Positions 47,266 through 56,202 of a stretch of 64,000 nucleotides of DNA are shown here, in pieces. The first letter of the stretch is position 1; every line of letters begins with the position of its first letter. This DNA is from Brevibacterium mcbrellneri ATCC 49030 (lineage in GTDB: Bacteria > Actinomycetota > Actinomycetes > Actinomycetales > Brevibacteriaceae), in NCBI RefSeq assembly GCF_000178455.1, contig NZ_ADNU01000018.1:1-64000 (forward strand), in the 5' to 3' direction. The notes under the pieces were generated by a model. It did no database searches. It had not been told where the DNA came from and was given only the letters and a program-made list of their open reading frames with translations. Both the position numbers and the translations under genes were made by a program.

Positions 47266-47688
47266 CTAAAACAGCACTGGCGCGAACCAGTACAGAACGG
47301 CAAGCACAAGAAGAACCGCAGCGGTGATGACTGTGCCAACGCCTTGGCGACTGCCCACTTTCACACCGTCGCTCTGAAGCGAAGCCACCAACTGTGCGTT
47401 GTGTTCCTTAGACGGCCATAGTTGCACCACGCGGAACGCTATGAACCCCAGCAGCAGAAGCGCGACGATCCAGGCAATACCCAGTACTCCGTCAAACATA
47501 AAGAAGATACGAACCAGCACAAAGTAAATAACTGCCCCGGCACCTACCGCCAAGAGCCCACCGCGGGTGAGGTGTTTGCGGGCTTTGGGCTTACGTTCAC
47601 CTCGTGTGGGGCGAACACGCCAAGCGAGTGAACCTAAGCCCACAAGCAGAACGAGGACACCAATAAGAGGAATGAGAAGTTGAATCAT
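47266..47688 (-). CDS. Small membrane protein after the serine hydrolase
   Basis: A 140-residue protein with four predicted helices (IPLIGVLVLLVGLGSLAW, GLLAVGAGAVIYFVLV, IAWIVALLLLGFIAFRVV, VITAAVLLVLAVLYWFAP). ATG start overlapping the serine hydrolase stop (ATGA), so translationally coupled. No family recognised. Third gene of the HTH regulator/serine hydrolase operon. Confidence 0.7.
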   Translation of the reverse strand: MIQLLIPLIGVLVLLVGLGSLAWRVRPTRGERKPKARKHLTRGGLLAVGAGAVIYFVLVRIFFMFDGVLGIAWIVALLLLGFIAFRVVQLWPSKEHNAQLVASLQSDGVKVGSRQGVGTVITAAVLLVLAVLYWFAPVLF

Positions 47689-48734
47689 TTCGTGTCCTCC
47701 GCATCGAACAAGTAGTCAATGACATCGTCAGAGTTGGTAGCGGTGTTGTTGAGAACGACCACGCCGTCGCCGTTTGCGTTGAATCCGGCAAATGACGTGT
47801 ATCCGCCGGTTCCTCCGTTTTTCCAAATCACCGTTGCACCATCCTCTTCTTTTGTGTTCCATGCCAGGCCCAGTTTCTTTGTATCTTCTTCAGCTCGGAC
47901 CTTTGTAGGTTCAACTGACGACCCCGGCGCTTTCCCGTCCCTGACAGCAATGAGCCATGTGCTGATGTCTTTGGTTGTTGACCGGATTGACCCGGCAGGA
48001 GCGTACGCGTGCATGGTCCACGCTCCTGCCGGAAGACCCTTAGCGGTGTACCCCGTGGGGTGGTCAGCTGGCAAGTCTTCCGGCGTACTGGGAACCGTTG
48101 TCTGGTCCATGCCTAACGGTTCCAGCAACCGTTCGCGCACCAGGGTGGGGTAGTCCTTGCCGGCTTTCTTGGCAACCGCCTGCCCCAGCAGCGCATATCC
48201 CGTGTTCGAGTACGCAATCTCACCCGGTGTGACTTCAAGATCGGAAACCGTGTCGAGGAATTCGCCCAAGTCAGCGGTGTACGGGTCTTTTCGCGTGAAG
48301 TTGCTACTCATGCTGACGTTGGTAATGCGGGGGAGTCCCGAGGTGTGCGTCGCCAACTGCTCCATGGTCACCTTCCCTGCGGAAGTCCCCTTCAGTTCGT
48401 CGAAAACGTCTTCAACTCGGGTATCCGCGCTGATTTCTTGACGCTCAATCGCGTCAGCAAGCAGGTGTGCTGTGAACGTTTTCGTGATCGAACCGATCTC
48501 AAACACCGTGTTCTCATCGGCTCCCCAACCTGCGAACGACGGTTCGCCAGACGGGGGAATGATCGCTACTGCTGCTTCACGTCGATAACCGTGTGACAAG
48601 TATGGGCCGGTGGTGTCAAGCACGTGCTGATCGCCGGATCCGCGGTGCGGAAAACCAAACGACCACGGCACGCAGATCGCAGCAACGGCGACAACGACAC
48701 ACGCTACGACTCCAGCTATGAGTGTTCGTTTCAT
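47685..48734 (-). CDS. Serine hydrolase (class C beta-lactamase/DD-peptidase fold)
   Basis: A 349-residue exported enzyme with one N-terminal helix (LIAGVVACVVVAVAAICVPW). Catalytic motifs are SITK (SxxK), YSNTGYA (YxN) and KNGGTGGY in the third-motif position. The QLATHTSGLP segment is typical of this family. Substrates range from peptides to esters and cannot be inferred. ATG start; 36 bp downstream of an ArsR-like regulator, which probably controls it, and coupled to the next membrane protein. Confidence 0.88.
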   Translation of the reverse strand: MKRTLIAGVVACVVVAVAAICVPWSFGFPHRGSGDQHVLDTTGPYLSHGYRREAAVAIIPPSGEPSFAGWGADENTVFEIGSITKTFTAHLLADAIERQEISADTRVEDVFDELKGTSAGKVTMEQLATHTSGLPRITNVSMSSNFTRKDPYTADLGEFLDTVSDLEVTPGEIAYSNTGYALLGQAVAKKAGKDYPTLVRERLLEPLGMDQTTVPSTPEDLPADHPTGYTAKGLPAGAWTMHAYAPAGSIRSTTKDISTWLIAVRDGKAPGSSVEPTKVRAEEDTKKLGLAWNTKEEDGATVIWKNGGTGGYTSFAGFNANGDGVVVLNNTATNSDDVIDYLFDAEDTK

Positions 48735-48770
48735 GAGTGCTCCTTGGGGTGGTTGAGGTGAGTCCTGTTA

Positions 48771-49343
48771 TTACTGGGCGGCCAAAATGATGGTGAGAAG
48801 GGGAATGACTTTGGATGCTGGGACCTCCCACTGGCCGCGCTTCACAGACCGGATCCATCCCGCTGCGTTGAGCTGGCTCAAGTGGTGGTAAACCTGCCCT
48901 GAAGTGCCCACTTGTTCAAGTTCTCCCAACTGCGCCGAGGTGGTAGTCCCGTTGATGATCGCCAACAACAGGGTGAGGCGGATGGGGTGGGCGATGGCCT
49001 CGAGAGCAGGCGATACCGCGAAGGCGTCGGTGTCCATGAGGTTTTCAGCAAAGCGTTCGTACTGCCACATGACTGGGCCACCATCGGTTTTTGCCGTTCC
49101 TGCGAACATGACCACCGGTTGGTCATAGCGTTTGGACAGTTCGTTGAGCGCCCAAAACTCGTGATCGCCAGATTCCGTGGGTAGTTGCGGCTGTGTGACT
49201 TCAGCGTCATGTGAACGCGTGTGCGTCTCACGGGGCTCACCTCTCAACCGATCTTCAACATCGCGTAAGCGTGCATCGAGCCGGGAGAGTTGCTGCGTAA
49301 TGTCTTCGCGCAGTGCGCGTAGCTCATCGGAAGAAGTACTCAC
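48771..49343 (-). CDS. ArsR-like winged-helix regulator with coiled-coil N-terminus
   Basis: A 190-residue protein. A ~35-residue N-terminal coiled coil (ELRALREDITQQLSRLDARL) precedes a variable region and a C-terminal ArsR-type winged helix (ALEAIAHPIRLTLLLAIING, then TSGQVYHHLSQLNAAGWI). No metal-binding cysteines are seen. The GTG start lies 6 bp after a TATTAT -10 element, so the transcript is probably leaderless. First gene of the operon with the serine hydrolase and membrane protein. Confidence 0.8.
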   Translation of the reverse strand: MSTSSDELRALREDITQQLSRLDARLRDVEDRLRGEPRETHTRSHDAEVTQPQLPTESGDHEFWALNELSKRYDQPVVMFAGTAKTDGGPVMWQYERFAENLMDTDAFAVSPALEAIAHPIRLTLLLAIINGTTTSAQLGELEQVGTSGQVYHHLSQLNAAGWIRSVKRGQWEVPASKVIPLLTIILAAQ

Positions 49344-49349
49344 ACCCTA

Positions 49350-49377
49350 ATAATACATAATTCCGTAATTACGTAAA
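49350..49377 (-). promoter_or_regulatory. Leaderless promoter and palindromic operator of the ArsR-like gene
   Basis: On the minus strand, TTTACG (49377-49372) and TATTAT (49355-49350) are spaced by 16 bp, with the GTG start 6 bp further on. The spacer holds a palindrome, TAATT-CCGT-AATTA (49358-49371), well placed for repression. The block overlaps the stop codon of the neighbouring gene. Confidence 0.6.
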
Positions 49378-50022
49378 TAGCCCAATTCCCAGTCCGATAA
49401 CGAATCCCACCAGCGTGGCGATACACGAAGCCGGCCGGATCATCGACAGCCTGCGACGGAAGCGGTTGCGCACGCTAAACACTTCGTTGGGGTCGGGGCC
49501 CAAATCGTTCGAGGTAGCGCGTGTATCAAACACCACGCGGGATGGCGCTTGCGGGTCAATGCGCACCGGGATCGTGGCTCCCGGCCGTAACTTCAATGCG
49601 TCAACCGCTGACAGTTTCCACACCAGCTCCGACCTATAGACCCGGCTTGAGCTACTTGCGACGTCCAGGGAGACAGTCAAAGTCTTAAATGACCCGTTCG
49701 TTGTGGAGTTCAGGTAGCGAATACGCGCAAGTCCCGGCGTGCCCTCCTGCTCGAGCGCGTTCGCGGTGCTCACACTGATCGCAATTCGCGAAGCCGGCAT
49801 GGTTCCAATCACCAGGAGAACCCCGCCCATCAGACCAATGAGCAGTGGCCACATGAGCGTGAGAGCTGATGAGTACTGCGGATGCCCCACGTTGAACAGA
49901 ACGTGGACGGCCCATCCGATGACCGCGCCTAAACCGTAACCCACGCACAACCACAGCGCCGACCGGCCCAATGGCAGGTTTCGGCTGAAGTCTGTCGAAG
50001 AATTTGCGCGCACAGTTATCAC
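49369..50022 (-). CDS. Hypothetical membrane protein
   Basis: A 217-residue protein with two N-terminal helices (ALWLCVGYGLGAVIGWAVHVLF, LMWPLLIGLMGGVLLVIG), a ~100-residue soluble domain and a C-terminal helix (CIATLVGFVIGLGIGLF). The soluble part has the pattern ALEQEGTPGLARIRYL ... RVYRSELVWKL ... LRPGATIPVRIDP, as in DUF3592-like domains, but the match is uncertain. GTG start without a clear ribosome site. Upstream of, and reading toward, the ArsR-like operon. Confidence 0.6.
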   Translation of the reverse strand: MITVRANSSTDFSRNLPLGRSALWLCVGYGLGAVIGWAVHVLFNVGHPQYSSALTLMWPLLIGLMGGVLLVIGTMPASRIAISVSTANALEQEGTPGLARIRYLNSTTNGSFKTLTVSLDVASSSSRVYRSELVWKLSAVDALKLRPGATIPVRIDPQAPSRVVFDTRATSNDLGPDPNEVFSVRNRFRRRLSMIRPASCIATLVGFVIGLGIGLFT

Positions 50023-50113
50023 TCGTCACATGGTGGATTCGACGAAAGTTTAGTGACGCCACACGACCGGACCGCAAACCTGAGGGGTCGCTCCGGTGAA
50101 CTTCAGTGGGCCC

Positions 50114-50119
50114 TACACT
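50114..50119 (+). promoter_or_regulatory. -10 element of a leaderless gene
   Basis: TACACT lies 6 bp before the GTG at 50126, the spacing expected for a leaderless actinobacterial transcript. No good -35 is visible. Confidence 0.45.
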
Positions 50120-50125
50120 AGTGGG

Positions 50126-50698
50126 GTGACCCAAACGTCAGAAAAAGAAGTTCAGCTTGCCACCGCCCCGTGGATGATCGCCCGAGGTGTTTTGGGCGTT
50201 ATTTTCGCAATCGTCGCCGCGTTCGTGCCTCGTGAACAGTTAGGTTCCGTTGCTCAGCTGGCGCTCCGTGTCGACTTTGTCGACTATCTGCTCATGGGAT
50301 ACATCGGGCTGAATGCGCTCCTTTTGGTGGGCCAGGGTTCCGCCACGAAACCGCTACGCACTCACCTGTGGGGTCAAGCCGTCATTGCGATCCCGGCTCT
50401 GGTTTTCCTCATGTTCGCAAGCTACCCCGGTCAACTCCGCGCAGCCGTTATGGGGTGGGCACTCCTGCACGCAGCACTTGAACTGTGGATGTACAAAGAC
50501 ATGCGCGGAACGGCGTCAGCGTCGGACTACCTGTACTCCGGAATCGCACACGCGCTCTTGGGAATTCTCCTACTGTTCGGCAACAATTTCGGAGCCCTCA
50601 CCATCATCGGTTTCACCTCGGCGGCCGTCCTTATCGCAGGTGTCCTGTACATTCTGGGGGGACTCACGCGACGCAAACAGGGCCGCAAAGACTCTTAA
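50126..50698 (+). CDS. HdeD/DUF308-like membrane protein
   Basis: A 190-residue protein with about six helices, e.g. APWMIARGVLGVIFAIVAAFVP, LLMGYIGLNALLLVGQG and GWALLHAALELWMYKDMRG. The later IAHALLGILLLFGNNFGALTIIGFTSAAVLIAGVLYI and the basic C-terminus resemble HdeD-like small membrane proteins, a tentative match. The GTG at 50126 is chosen because the -10 element ends 6 bp upstream; an ATG at 50096 would lie upstream of that promoter. Convergent with the sensor kinase gene. Confidence 0.65.
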   Translation: MTQTSEKEVQLATAPWMIARGVLGVIFAIVAAFVPREQLGSVAQLALRVDFVDYLLMGYIGLNALLLVGQGSATKPLRTHLWGQAVIAIPALVFLMFASYPGQLRAAVMGWALLHAALELWMYKDMRGTASASDYLYSGIAHALLGILLLFGNNFGALTIIGFTSAAVLIAGVLYILGGLTRRKQGRKDS

Positions 50699-50717
50699 CC
50701 GCCAACTAGCGCGGACC

Positions 50718-51965
50718 CTACTCGGGGAAAACCACCTCGGCCTGGGCGCCACCTTCAGGAGCGTTCCGGAACTCCATGCGCATACCCAACAGCTTCGCCT
50801 GGCCCTGCGCAATCACCAGGCCCAAGCCCATACCTCCACCGCCGGAGGACACAAAACGGGTGGGCCCCTTGGCGATGATGTCCGCCGGATAGCCCGGGCC
50901 GCTGTCGGTCACAATCACTGAGTGTGGCGTGGTTTCGATCCGGATGGGGTCGGCCCCGTGCTTGATCGAATTGGCGATTAGATTAGACACGATGCGTTCA
51001 AAGCGACGCGGATCTGTAGTGATCTGCGGGGACGGATCTGCATACACTTCCTGGATCTCGTGATCCACAATGAGCCCAGACGACCGCAGATTCAGGAGCA
51101 ACGACTTGAGCATGTGGTTGATGTTGACCGTCTCGAAATCCGGCGTGGTGCTCCCGGCGTCCAGGCGCGACACCTCCAGAAGATCCTCAACGAGGGTCTG
51201 CAGACGCTCAGTCCGCTCACGCACCAACTCAGCCGGACGAGAATCCTCCTCCAAAAGATTCGCCGCATTCACCAGACCAGTCAAAGGCGTGCGCATTTCG
51301 TGCGCCAAGTCCGCCGTAAACCGCTGTTCCGAATCGAGTCGTTCAGCAAGGCGTTCGACCGCGGTATCAACAGCTTCCGCAAACGCGGTCACCTCATCAT
51401 CGCCGTGCTCAACCACATCAGAGATGCGCACCGTGGTGTCACCTGAAGCGATCCGGCGTGCGGCCTGTGCCCCCAAGGTCAATCGGCGGCTAATCTGACC
51501 TGCAACAACAAACCCAATTCCGCCAATCACCACGGCCGAGACCAGCATGGAAATCAGAATCGCACGGTCAATATCGCCAACCAACTCACGCGACTCCGCC
51601 GTCGTTGTTCGCACCGAAATGACCGCCGTGTGCGAACCCACCATGATGGGCGCGGCAGCCCACACGACCTCGGTGTTATCAATTTCAGACCGCATGGTCA
51701 CGGACTGCCCATTGAGAGCAGCTTCCTTAGCCGGCTCAGGCAACGCCGGGTCATCGACTGCTGCGTTGAGCGTGAGAACACCGGTTTCAGAGTAGATCGA
51801 TGAGGCTTCGCGCAACTGGCTGGAAATGTTGTCGCGCATGCGGTTGTCTTCGGCGCGGGCGGCGGCTTGGCGCACAATAAGACCGCACGTGAGCACCGCG
51901 ATGACCACACTCGTGACAATCACGATCAGGATTTTGAACCTGAGTGAGGCAGGGCGAAGTCGCAT
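50718..51965 (-). CDS. Two-component sensor histidine kinase
   Basis: A 415-residue kinase with two membrane helices (ILIVIVTSVVIAVLTCGLIV and ILISMLVSAVVIGGIGFVVA) bounding a ~110-residue extracytoplasmic domain. A HAMP domain follows, then the H-box FTADLAHEMRTPLTGL. The ATPase has NLIANSIKHGADPI (N-box), VTDSGPGYP (G1) and GGGGMGLGLVIAQG (G2). ATG start, 3 bp after the response-regulator stop, so co-transcribed. The signal is unknown. Confidence 0.93.
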   Translation of the reverse strand: MRLRPASLRFKILIVIVTSVVIAVLTCGLIVRQAAARAEDNRMRDNISSQLREASSIYSETGVLTLNAAVDDPALPEPAKEAALNGQSVTMRSEIDNTEVVWAAAPIMVGSHTAVISVRTTTAESRELVGDIDRAILISMLVSAVVIGGIGFVVAGQISRRLTLGAQAARRIASGDTTVRISDVVEHGDDEVTAFAEAVDTAVERLAERLDSEQRFTADLAHEMRTPLTGLVNAANLLEEDSRPAELVRERTERLQTLVEDLLEVSRLDAGSTTPDFETVNINHMLKSLLLNLRSSGLIVDHEIQEVYADPSPQITTDPRRFERIVSNLIANSIKHGADPIRIETTPHSVIVTDSGPGYPADIIAKGPTRFVSSGGGGMGLGLVIAQGQAKLLGMRMEFRNAPEGGAQAEVVFPE

Positions 51966-51968
51966 GGG

Positions 51969-52769
51969 TTACGCGCAGAACCTGTAGCCGAAACCGCGCA
52001 CGGTTTCGATCATGGCGGCACCGATCTTCTTGCGGAGTCGCTGAATGTGAACGTCCACCACGCGGGAGTCGCCACCCCATTCGTAGCCCCACACGGTGTA
52101 GGCGATCTTTTCGCGCGAAGACACGTGCCCCACTTCTTCGGTCAGCAACATGAGGATCCGCAGTTCGGTGGGTGTTAAGTGGATTTCTTCACCGTTGACG
52201 TAGACCATGCAACGAGCGGTGTCCAAAACCAAGGTGCCCAACCGGTTCTCGACCCGGATTTCCGTAGACGACTGCTGGCGCGGCGTGGGGTTGGTGTGCC
52301 CCGGCGTGGGTCCCAAGACTTCCGGGATACCCTGCGTGTCCAGTGACACGGAGCTCTCTTCTTCCGGCTCCTCCGACTGAGGAGAAAAACCCATCTGCGC
52401 GCTTTCCGCAGTAATGAAGCGTCGCACCACCGTGCGAATGCGAGCGTTGAGCACCTGCATGTCGAACGGTTTGGTCAGGTAGTCGTCGGCGCCGGCTTCC
52501 AGCGCCTGAACAATGTCGATGGGCTCTGAGCGCGCAGAGATGACAATGATGGGCACATTGGAACGTTCCCGGATAGCACGAGTGATGGACGCGCCGTTCA
52601 TGGTGGGCAACATCAGATCCAGCAAGACAACGTCGGCGCCCTGCGACGCAATAAATTCGTATCCGTCGCGGCCATCTTCAAATCCGGTGACGGTGTACCC
52701 AAAGCGTTCGAGAGCGAGTTGCGTGGTCTCACGAATCACCTCGTCGTCTTCGACAAGAACAATGTGCAC
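51969..52769 (-). CDS. OmpR-family response regulator
   Basis: A 266-residue regulator. The receiver has acidic EDDE, the phospho-acceptor in VVLLDLMLPTMNG and the KPFD lysine. A ~55-residue Glu/Pro/Ser/Gln-rich linker, unusually long, precedes a winged helix (VNGEEIHLTPTELRILMLLTE ... DSRVVDVHIQRLRKKIG). GTG start with AAAGGGGG upstream. The lipoprotein gene 68 bp upstream, on the same strand, may belong to the same operon, as CseA, CseB and CseC do in Streptomyces. Confidence 0.94.
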   Translation of the reverse strand: MHIVLVEDDEVIRETTQLALERFGYTVTGFEDGRDGYEFIASQGADVVLLDLMLPTMNGASITRAIRERSNVPIIVISARSEPIDIVQALEAGADDYLTKPFDMQVLNARIRTVVRRFITAESAQMGFSPQSEEPEEESSVSLDTQGIPEVLGPTPGHTNPTPRQQSSTEIRVENRLGTLVLDTARCMVYVNGEEIHLTPTELRILMLLTEEVGHVSSREKIAYTVWGYEWGGDSRVVDVHIQRLRKKIGAAMIETVRGFGYRFCA

Positions 52770-52837
52770 GCGCGCCCCCTTTCACAAGCTTTAACTAATA
52801 CTAGTCCAGCCGAGTCTAGTTGAGTTGGCGTCAAGTT

Positions 52838-53470
52838 TTAATCAAGTCGGCTGATACGTTGGCCCGCTTCAAACTTTCCGTCGTGGTAGCGGAACACGCG
52901 CACGGCCCATCCAGACGGACAACACGGTTCGTCATTGGGTTTAAACACGGACTCTTGCGCAACCAGCGTGCCACCTCGCCCGGGTGTCACGGTGAGTTCG
53001 TTGCCCACCAAGATGAGCTCGATATTGGGTTGCCCTTCGCGTTCACCAATCACCACAGTGGCAAACGACTTACGGTCAGCCGGCGTGTTGATCTTGGCCA
53101 TTTGAAACTTGTCGCCAAGAACAACCAGAGCCGGGTCCATTTCCATACATGATTCACACGCCAGCACAATGTCGTGAATCTCATCAAAGCCCTTGACATT
53201 GCTCACCGACGGGTTTTGTAGGAGTTCGTCGCGGATTTGGGTGGCGCTGAAGGGTTGGTCGCGGGGTCCCGCTTCCGAGGTGGGAGGGGCTTCTGGTGCG
53301 TTGTCGACGTGTTCTTCTTCGACACGCAGGCTGGTATCGGGTCCGCACGCCGTGAGTGAACCAGCAAGTCCCAGGGTGCAGAAAAGTGCGCATAGAACGG
53401 TGACGAGAGTTCGATAAGAAGAGCGGAAAGACGCCTTGAAGTGCGCGGGAATATACGGCGTCGATACCAT
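52838..53470 (-). CDS. Lipoprotein, LppP/LprE-like
   Basis: A 210-residue protein. The start is ATG at 53470 (MVSTPYIPAHFKAS), because the signal sequence TLVTVLCALFCTLGLAGSL with lipobox LTAC follows it. An upstream in-frame ATG at 53557 overlaps the divergent gene. A Glu/Pro-rich linker precedes the domain. Two cysteine pairs (CESCM and EPCCPSGW) and the C-terminal AVRVFRYHDGKFEAG match the LppP/LprE family as I recall it. Possible sensor accessory of the adjoining two-component pair. Confidence 0.7.
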   Translation of the reverse strand: MVSTPYIPAHFKASFRSSYRTLVTVLCALFCTLGLAGSLTACGPDTSLRVEEEHVDNAPEAPPTSEAGPRDQPFSATQIRDELLQNPSVSNVKGFDEIHDIVLACESCMEMDPALVVLGDKFQMAKINTPADRKSFATVVIGEREGQPNIELILVGNELTVTPGRGGTLVAQESVFKPNDEPCCPSGWAVRVFRYHDGKFEAGQRISRLD

Positions 53471-53516
53471 GTTCTCAGTGTAGTGACGAAACATGTGAAG
53501 AGAAAATGGTGAAGGT

Positions 53517-53774
53517 ATGACTTCCGCGCACAAGCGTCCGGTCGCAGCTCCGTACAAACATGCAGTGATTTTTGGAGTGATTTGCGCTTGGGTTGTTTTG
53601 ATCGTGACGATCGTTTCGATGGGCGCGTGGAAATCGTCTCAGGCACTGTTGCTCGCCGTGGGCTTTTCCGCCGGAACTTTCGTTGTGGTCACGCTGATCG
53701 CTATGGGTCTCAATGCGGTGGTCGCCAAGCAGCACCATGAGAGTGACACGCAAGACGGCCCCGTGCTGCACTAG
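53517..53774 (+). CDS. Small two-helix membrane protein
   Basis: An 85-residue protein with two hydrophobic helices (HAVIFGVICAWVVLIVTIVS and ALLLAVGFSAGTFVVVTLIAMGL) and an acidic C-terminal end. ATG start with GAAGG upstream. It lies 67 bp before copZ on the same strand and may belong to the copper operon, although no metal-binding motif is seen. Family not recognised. Confidence 0.6.
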   Translation: MTSAHKRPVAAPYKHAVIFGVICAWVVLIVTIVSMGAWKSSQALLLAVGFSAGTFVVVTLIAMGLNAVVAKQHHESDTQDGPVLH

Positions 53775-53841
53775 CGACCCGCGCTCCAGCACCTGTTCGT
53801 GGCACACATGTGAAGCACACAAGTGAAAAGGAGTAAGCGAT

Positions 53842-54048
53842 ATGCCAATCAGTACTTTTTCAGTTTCCGGAATGACCTGCGAGCACTGCGTACGTGCGGT
53901 GAAACAAGAAGTCGGTGACATCAGTGGCGTCACGCAGGTCGAGGTTGAGCTGGGCACCCCGTCGACCGTGACCGTGCAGTCGACGGAACCCATCAGTCAC
54001 CAGGACGTTGTAGCGGCAATCGACGAGGCCGGATACGAGGTCGTCTAA
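53842..54048 (+). CDS. copZ: Copper chaperone CopZ
   Basis: A 68-residue heavy-metal-associated domain protein with the GMTCEHCVRAV copper site near the N-terminus and EAGYEVV at the end. It delivers Cu(I) to the ATPase encoded immediately downstream (the stop and next ATG are adjacent). ATG start with AAAAGGAGTAAGCG upstream. Upstream, two imperfect 13-bp direct repeats (CACACATGTGAAG and CACACAAGTGAAA) at about 53802-53827 may be a regulatory site. Confidence 0.95.
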   Translation: MPISTFSVSGMTCEHCVRAVKQEVGDISGVTQVEVELGTPSTVTVQSTEPISHQDVVAAIDEAGYEVV

Positions 54049-56202
54049 ATGTCTGGCACGCGTACACGCGACGTTGAACTCGACATCACAGGAATGACGT
54101 GTTCGTCGTGTGCCAATCGAATCGAAAAGAAACTCAACAAACTCGACGGGGTTCAGGCTACCGTCAACCTGCCTCTGAACTCCGCTTTGGTGGAAGTCGG
54201 TCCAGACGTTCCCAACGACCTGCTCCTCGCGACTGTCGAAAAAGCCGGATATTCGGCCACGGTTCACAACCCAGTCGATCCAGTCCCGGACAACCCTGAC
54301 CCCCGAGGGTTCAGGCCCCGGTTGCTGGTGGGTTTCATTCTGGGTATCCCCGTGGTCGTCATTTCGATGTTCGTCCACTTCCCTGGCTGGCAGTGGGTGG
54401 TTCTTGCGCTCGCCCTGCCCATCATTACGTGGGGCGGTTGGCCATACTATGTGGCTGCGTATAAAGCCGCCCGAGGTGGTTTAGGGACCATGGATACGCT
54501 CATCACCTTGGGTGTATGGGCAGCCTGCGGATATTCGTTCTACCGGCTTATCCGGGCAGTGAGCACACAGGGTTTTGCGATTTCACCCCACGAATACGTG
54601 TGGTTTGAATCGGCTGTCGCCATCATCGTGTTCATCACGCTGGGACGCCTGATCGAAGAAGGAGCAAAGAACCGCGCCACGCGCGCACTCAAAGAGCTAC
54701 TTGAACTGGGAGCGAGCTCTGCGAACGTCATTCGTGACGGACGCGAATGGAAAGTCCCGGTCGAAAAGCTCAGCGTGGGTGACGAGTTCCGCGTGCGGCC
54801 AGGCGAAACGATTGCCACCGACGGTGAAGTGATCAGTGGCGAATCCGCAGTCGACGAATCCGCTCTGACAGGTGAGCCCACTCCGGTCGACGTAGGTCCG
54901 GGGTCCACTGTCACAGGCGCGACGATCAACACCACTGGATCCATGGTTGTGCGGGCAACACGCGTGGGGGAGGACACTGCCTTTGCCCACATTGCTAAGC
55001 TGGTATCCCGCGCTCAAACCAGCAAACCAGCCATGCAACGGTTGGCCGACAAAATCTCCGGAATTTTCGTCCCCGTCGTCATCGTCATTGCGCTCCTCAC
55101 GCTCATGGTGTGGGGCGTCAAGGGAGACTGGACCGGTGGCCTCTACGCCATGATCGCCGTCCTGGTCGTTGCGTGCCCGTGTGCTCTGGGACTGGCAACC
55201 CCCATTGCTGTCGTGACCGTTTCTCAGCTGGGATCTGAAAACGGAATTGTGGTCTCTGGGCCAGAGGTTATGGAGCACGCACGCAAAGTGACCACCGTTG
55301 TGCTCGACAAAACCGGCACGCTCACACGGGGACACATGCAGGTCGTCAGCCACGACCTCGGCGAGCGTGAGCTCACCCTTGCCGCGAACGCTGAACGCAA
55401 CAGCGAACACCCCATTGCGCGTGCGCTGGCCGAAGCCAGCACGGAAGAACTCGACGTCACCGACTTCACCAGTATCCCGGGTGGGGGAGTGCGCGCCACG
55501 GTGGACGGGCACTCCGTTTTGGTGGCTCGCCCGCAACTTGTGAGCGAAGAAACTGGCGCGCAGATTCTGCCAAGCGACACCACGCGAGTGGCAGTTGCTA
55601 TCGACGGGAATTACGCGGGTGTTGTCGACGTGGCTGACACCATCAAAGACAGTTCAGCCCACGCGATTGCCAGCCTGCACAAGTTGGGACTGAAAACTGT
55701 GATGCTCACCGGCGACGCCCCTGGACCCGCCAACGCCGTTGCCAACGAACTGGGTATTGACACGGTGATCGCGGACGTTCGGCCTGAGCACAAGCTCGAC
55801 CACATTGATCAGCTACAAAAGTCCGGTGAGCACGTGGCCATGGTGGGCGACGGAGTCAACGACGCAGCCGCGTTGGCCCAGGCCAACCTGGGGGTAGCCA
55901 TGGGCGAGGGGACAGACGCAGCGATTGCCGCCTCGGACGTCACCCTCACCCGTTCAGACCCCGCCGCCATTCCCGCCGCGATCCGCTTAGCCCGCATGGG
56001 CGTTGCACTCATCAAAGTCAACCTGTTCTGGGCATTTAGCTATAACCTGGTCATGATCCCATTCGCGATGTTCGGAAAGCTCGACCCCATGCTCGCGGGT
56101 CAAGCGATGGCGATGAGCTCGATTCTGGTGGTTCTTATGTCCCTTGTATCTGTGGTTCCCATGTCGCGGGTGCTCGAACGAACCATGCAGGGGAACACGT
56201 GA
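54049..56202 (+). CDS. copA: Copper-exporting P1B-type ATPase CopA
   Basis: A 717-residue P-type ATPase. One N-terminal metal-binding domain ([19 protein letters not shown]) precedes about eight helices. The translocation motif is [12 protein letters not shown], the phosphorylation site [11 protein letters not shown], and the HP motif [10 protein letters not shown]. The ATP and hinge region is [20 protein letters not shown]. The last helices have [10 protein letters not shown] and MAMSSILVV, typical of Cu(I) pumps. ATG start adjacent to copZ. The kinase gene downstream overlaps its stop (GTGA). Confidence 0.97.
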   Translation: MSGTRTRDVELDITGMTCSSCANRIEKKLNKLDGVQATVNLPLNSALVEVGPDVPNDLLLATVEKAGYSATVHNPVDPVPDNPDPRGFRPRLLVGFILGIPVVVISMFVHFPGWQWVVLALALPIITWGGWPYYVAAYKAARGGLGTMDTLITLGVWAACGYSFYRLIRAVSTQGFAISPHEYVWFESAVAIIVFITLGRLIEEGAKNRATRALKELLELGASSANVIRDGREWKVPVEKLSVGDEFRVRPGETIATDGEVISGESAVDESALTGEPTPVDVGPGSTVTGATINTTGSMVVRATRVGEDTAFAHIAKLVSRAQTSKPAMQRLADKISGIFVPVVIVIALLTLMVWGVKGDWTGGLYAMIAVLVVACPCALGLATPIAVVTVSQLGSENGIVVSGPEVMEHARKVTTVVLDKTGTLTRGHMQVVSHDLGERELTLAANAERNSEHPIARALAEASTEELDVTDFTSIPGGGVRATVDGHSVLVARPQLVSEETGAQILPSDTTRVAVAIDGNYAGVVDVADTIKDSSAHAIASLHKLGLKTVMLTGDAPGPANAVANELGIDTVIADVRPEHKLDHIDQLQKSGEHVAMVGDGVNDAAALAQANLGVAMGEGTDAAIAASDVTLTRSDPAAIPAAIRLARMGVALIKVNLFWAFSYNLVMIPFAMFGKLDPMLAGQAMAMSSILVVLMSLVSVVPMSRVLERTMQGNT

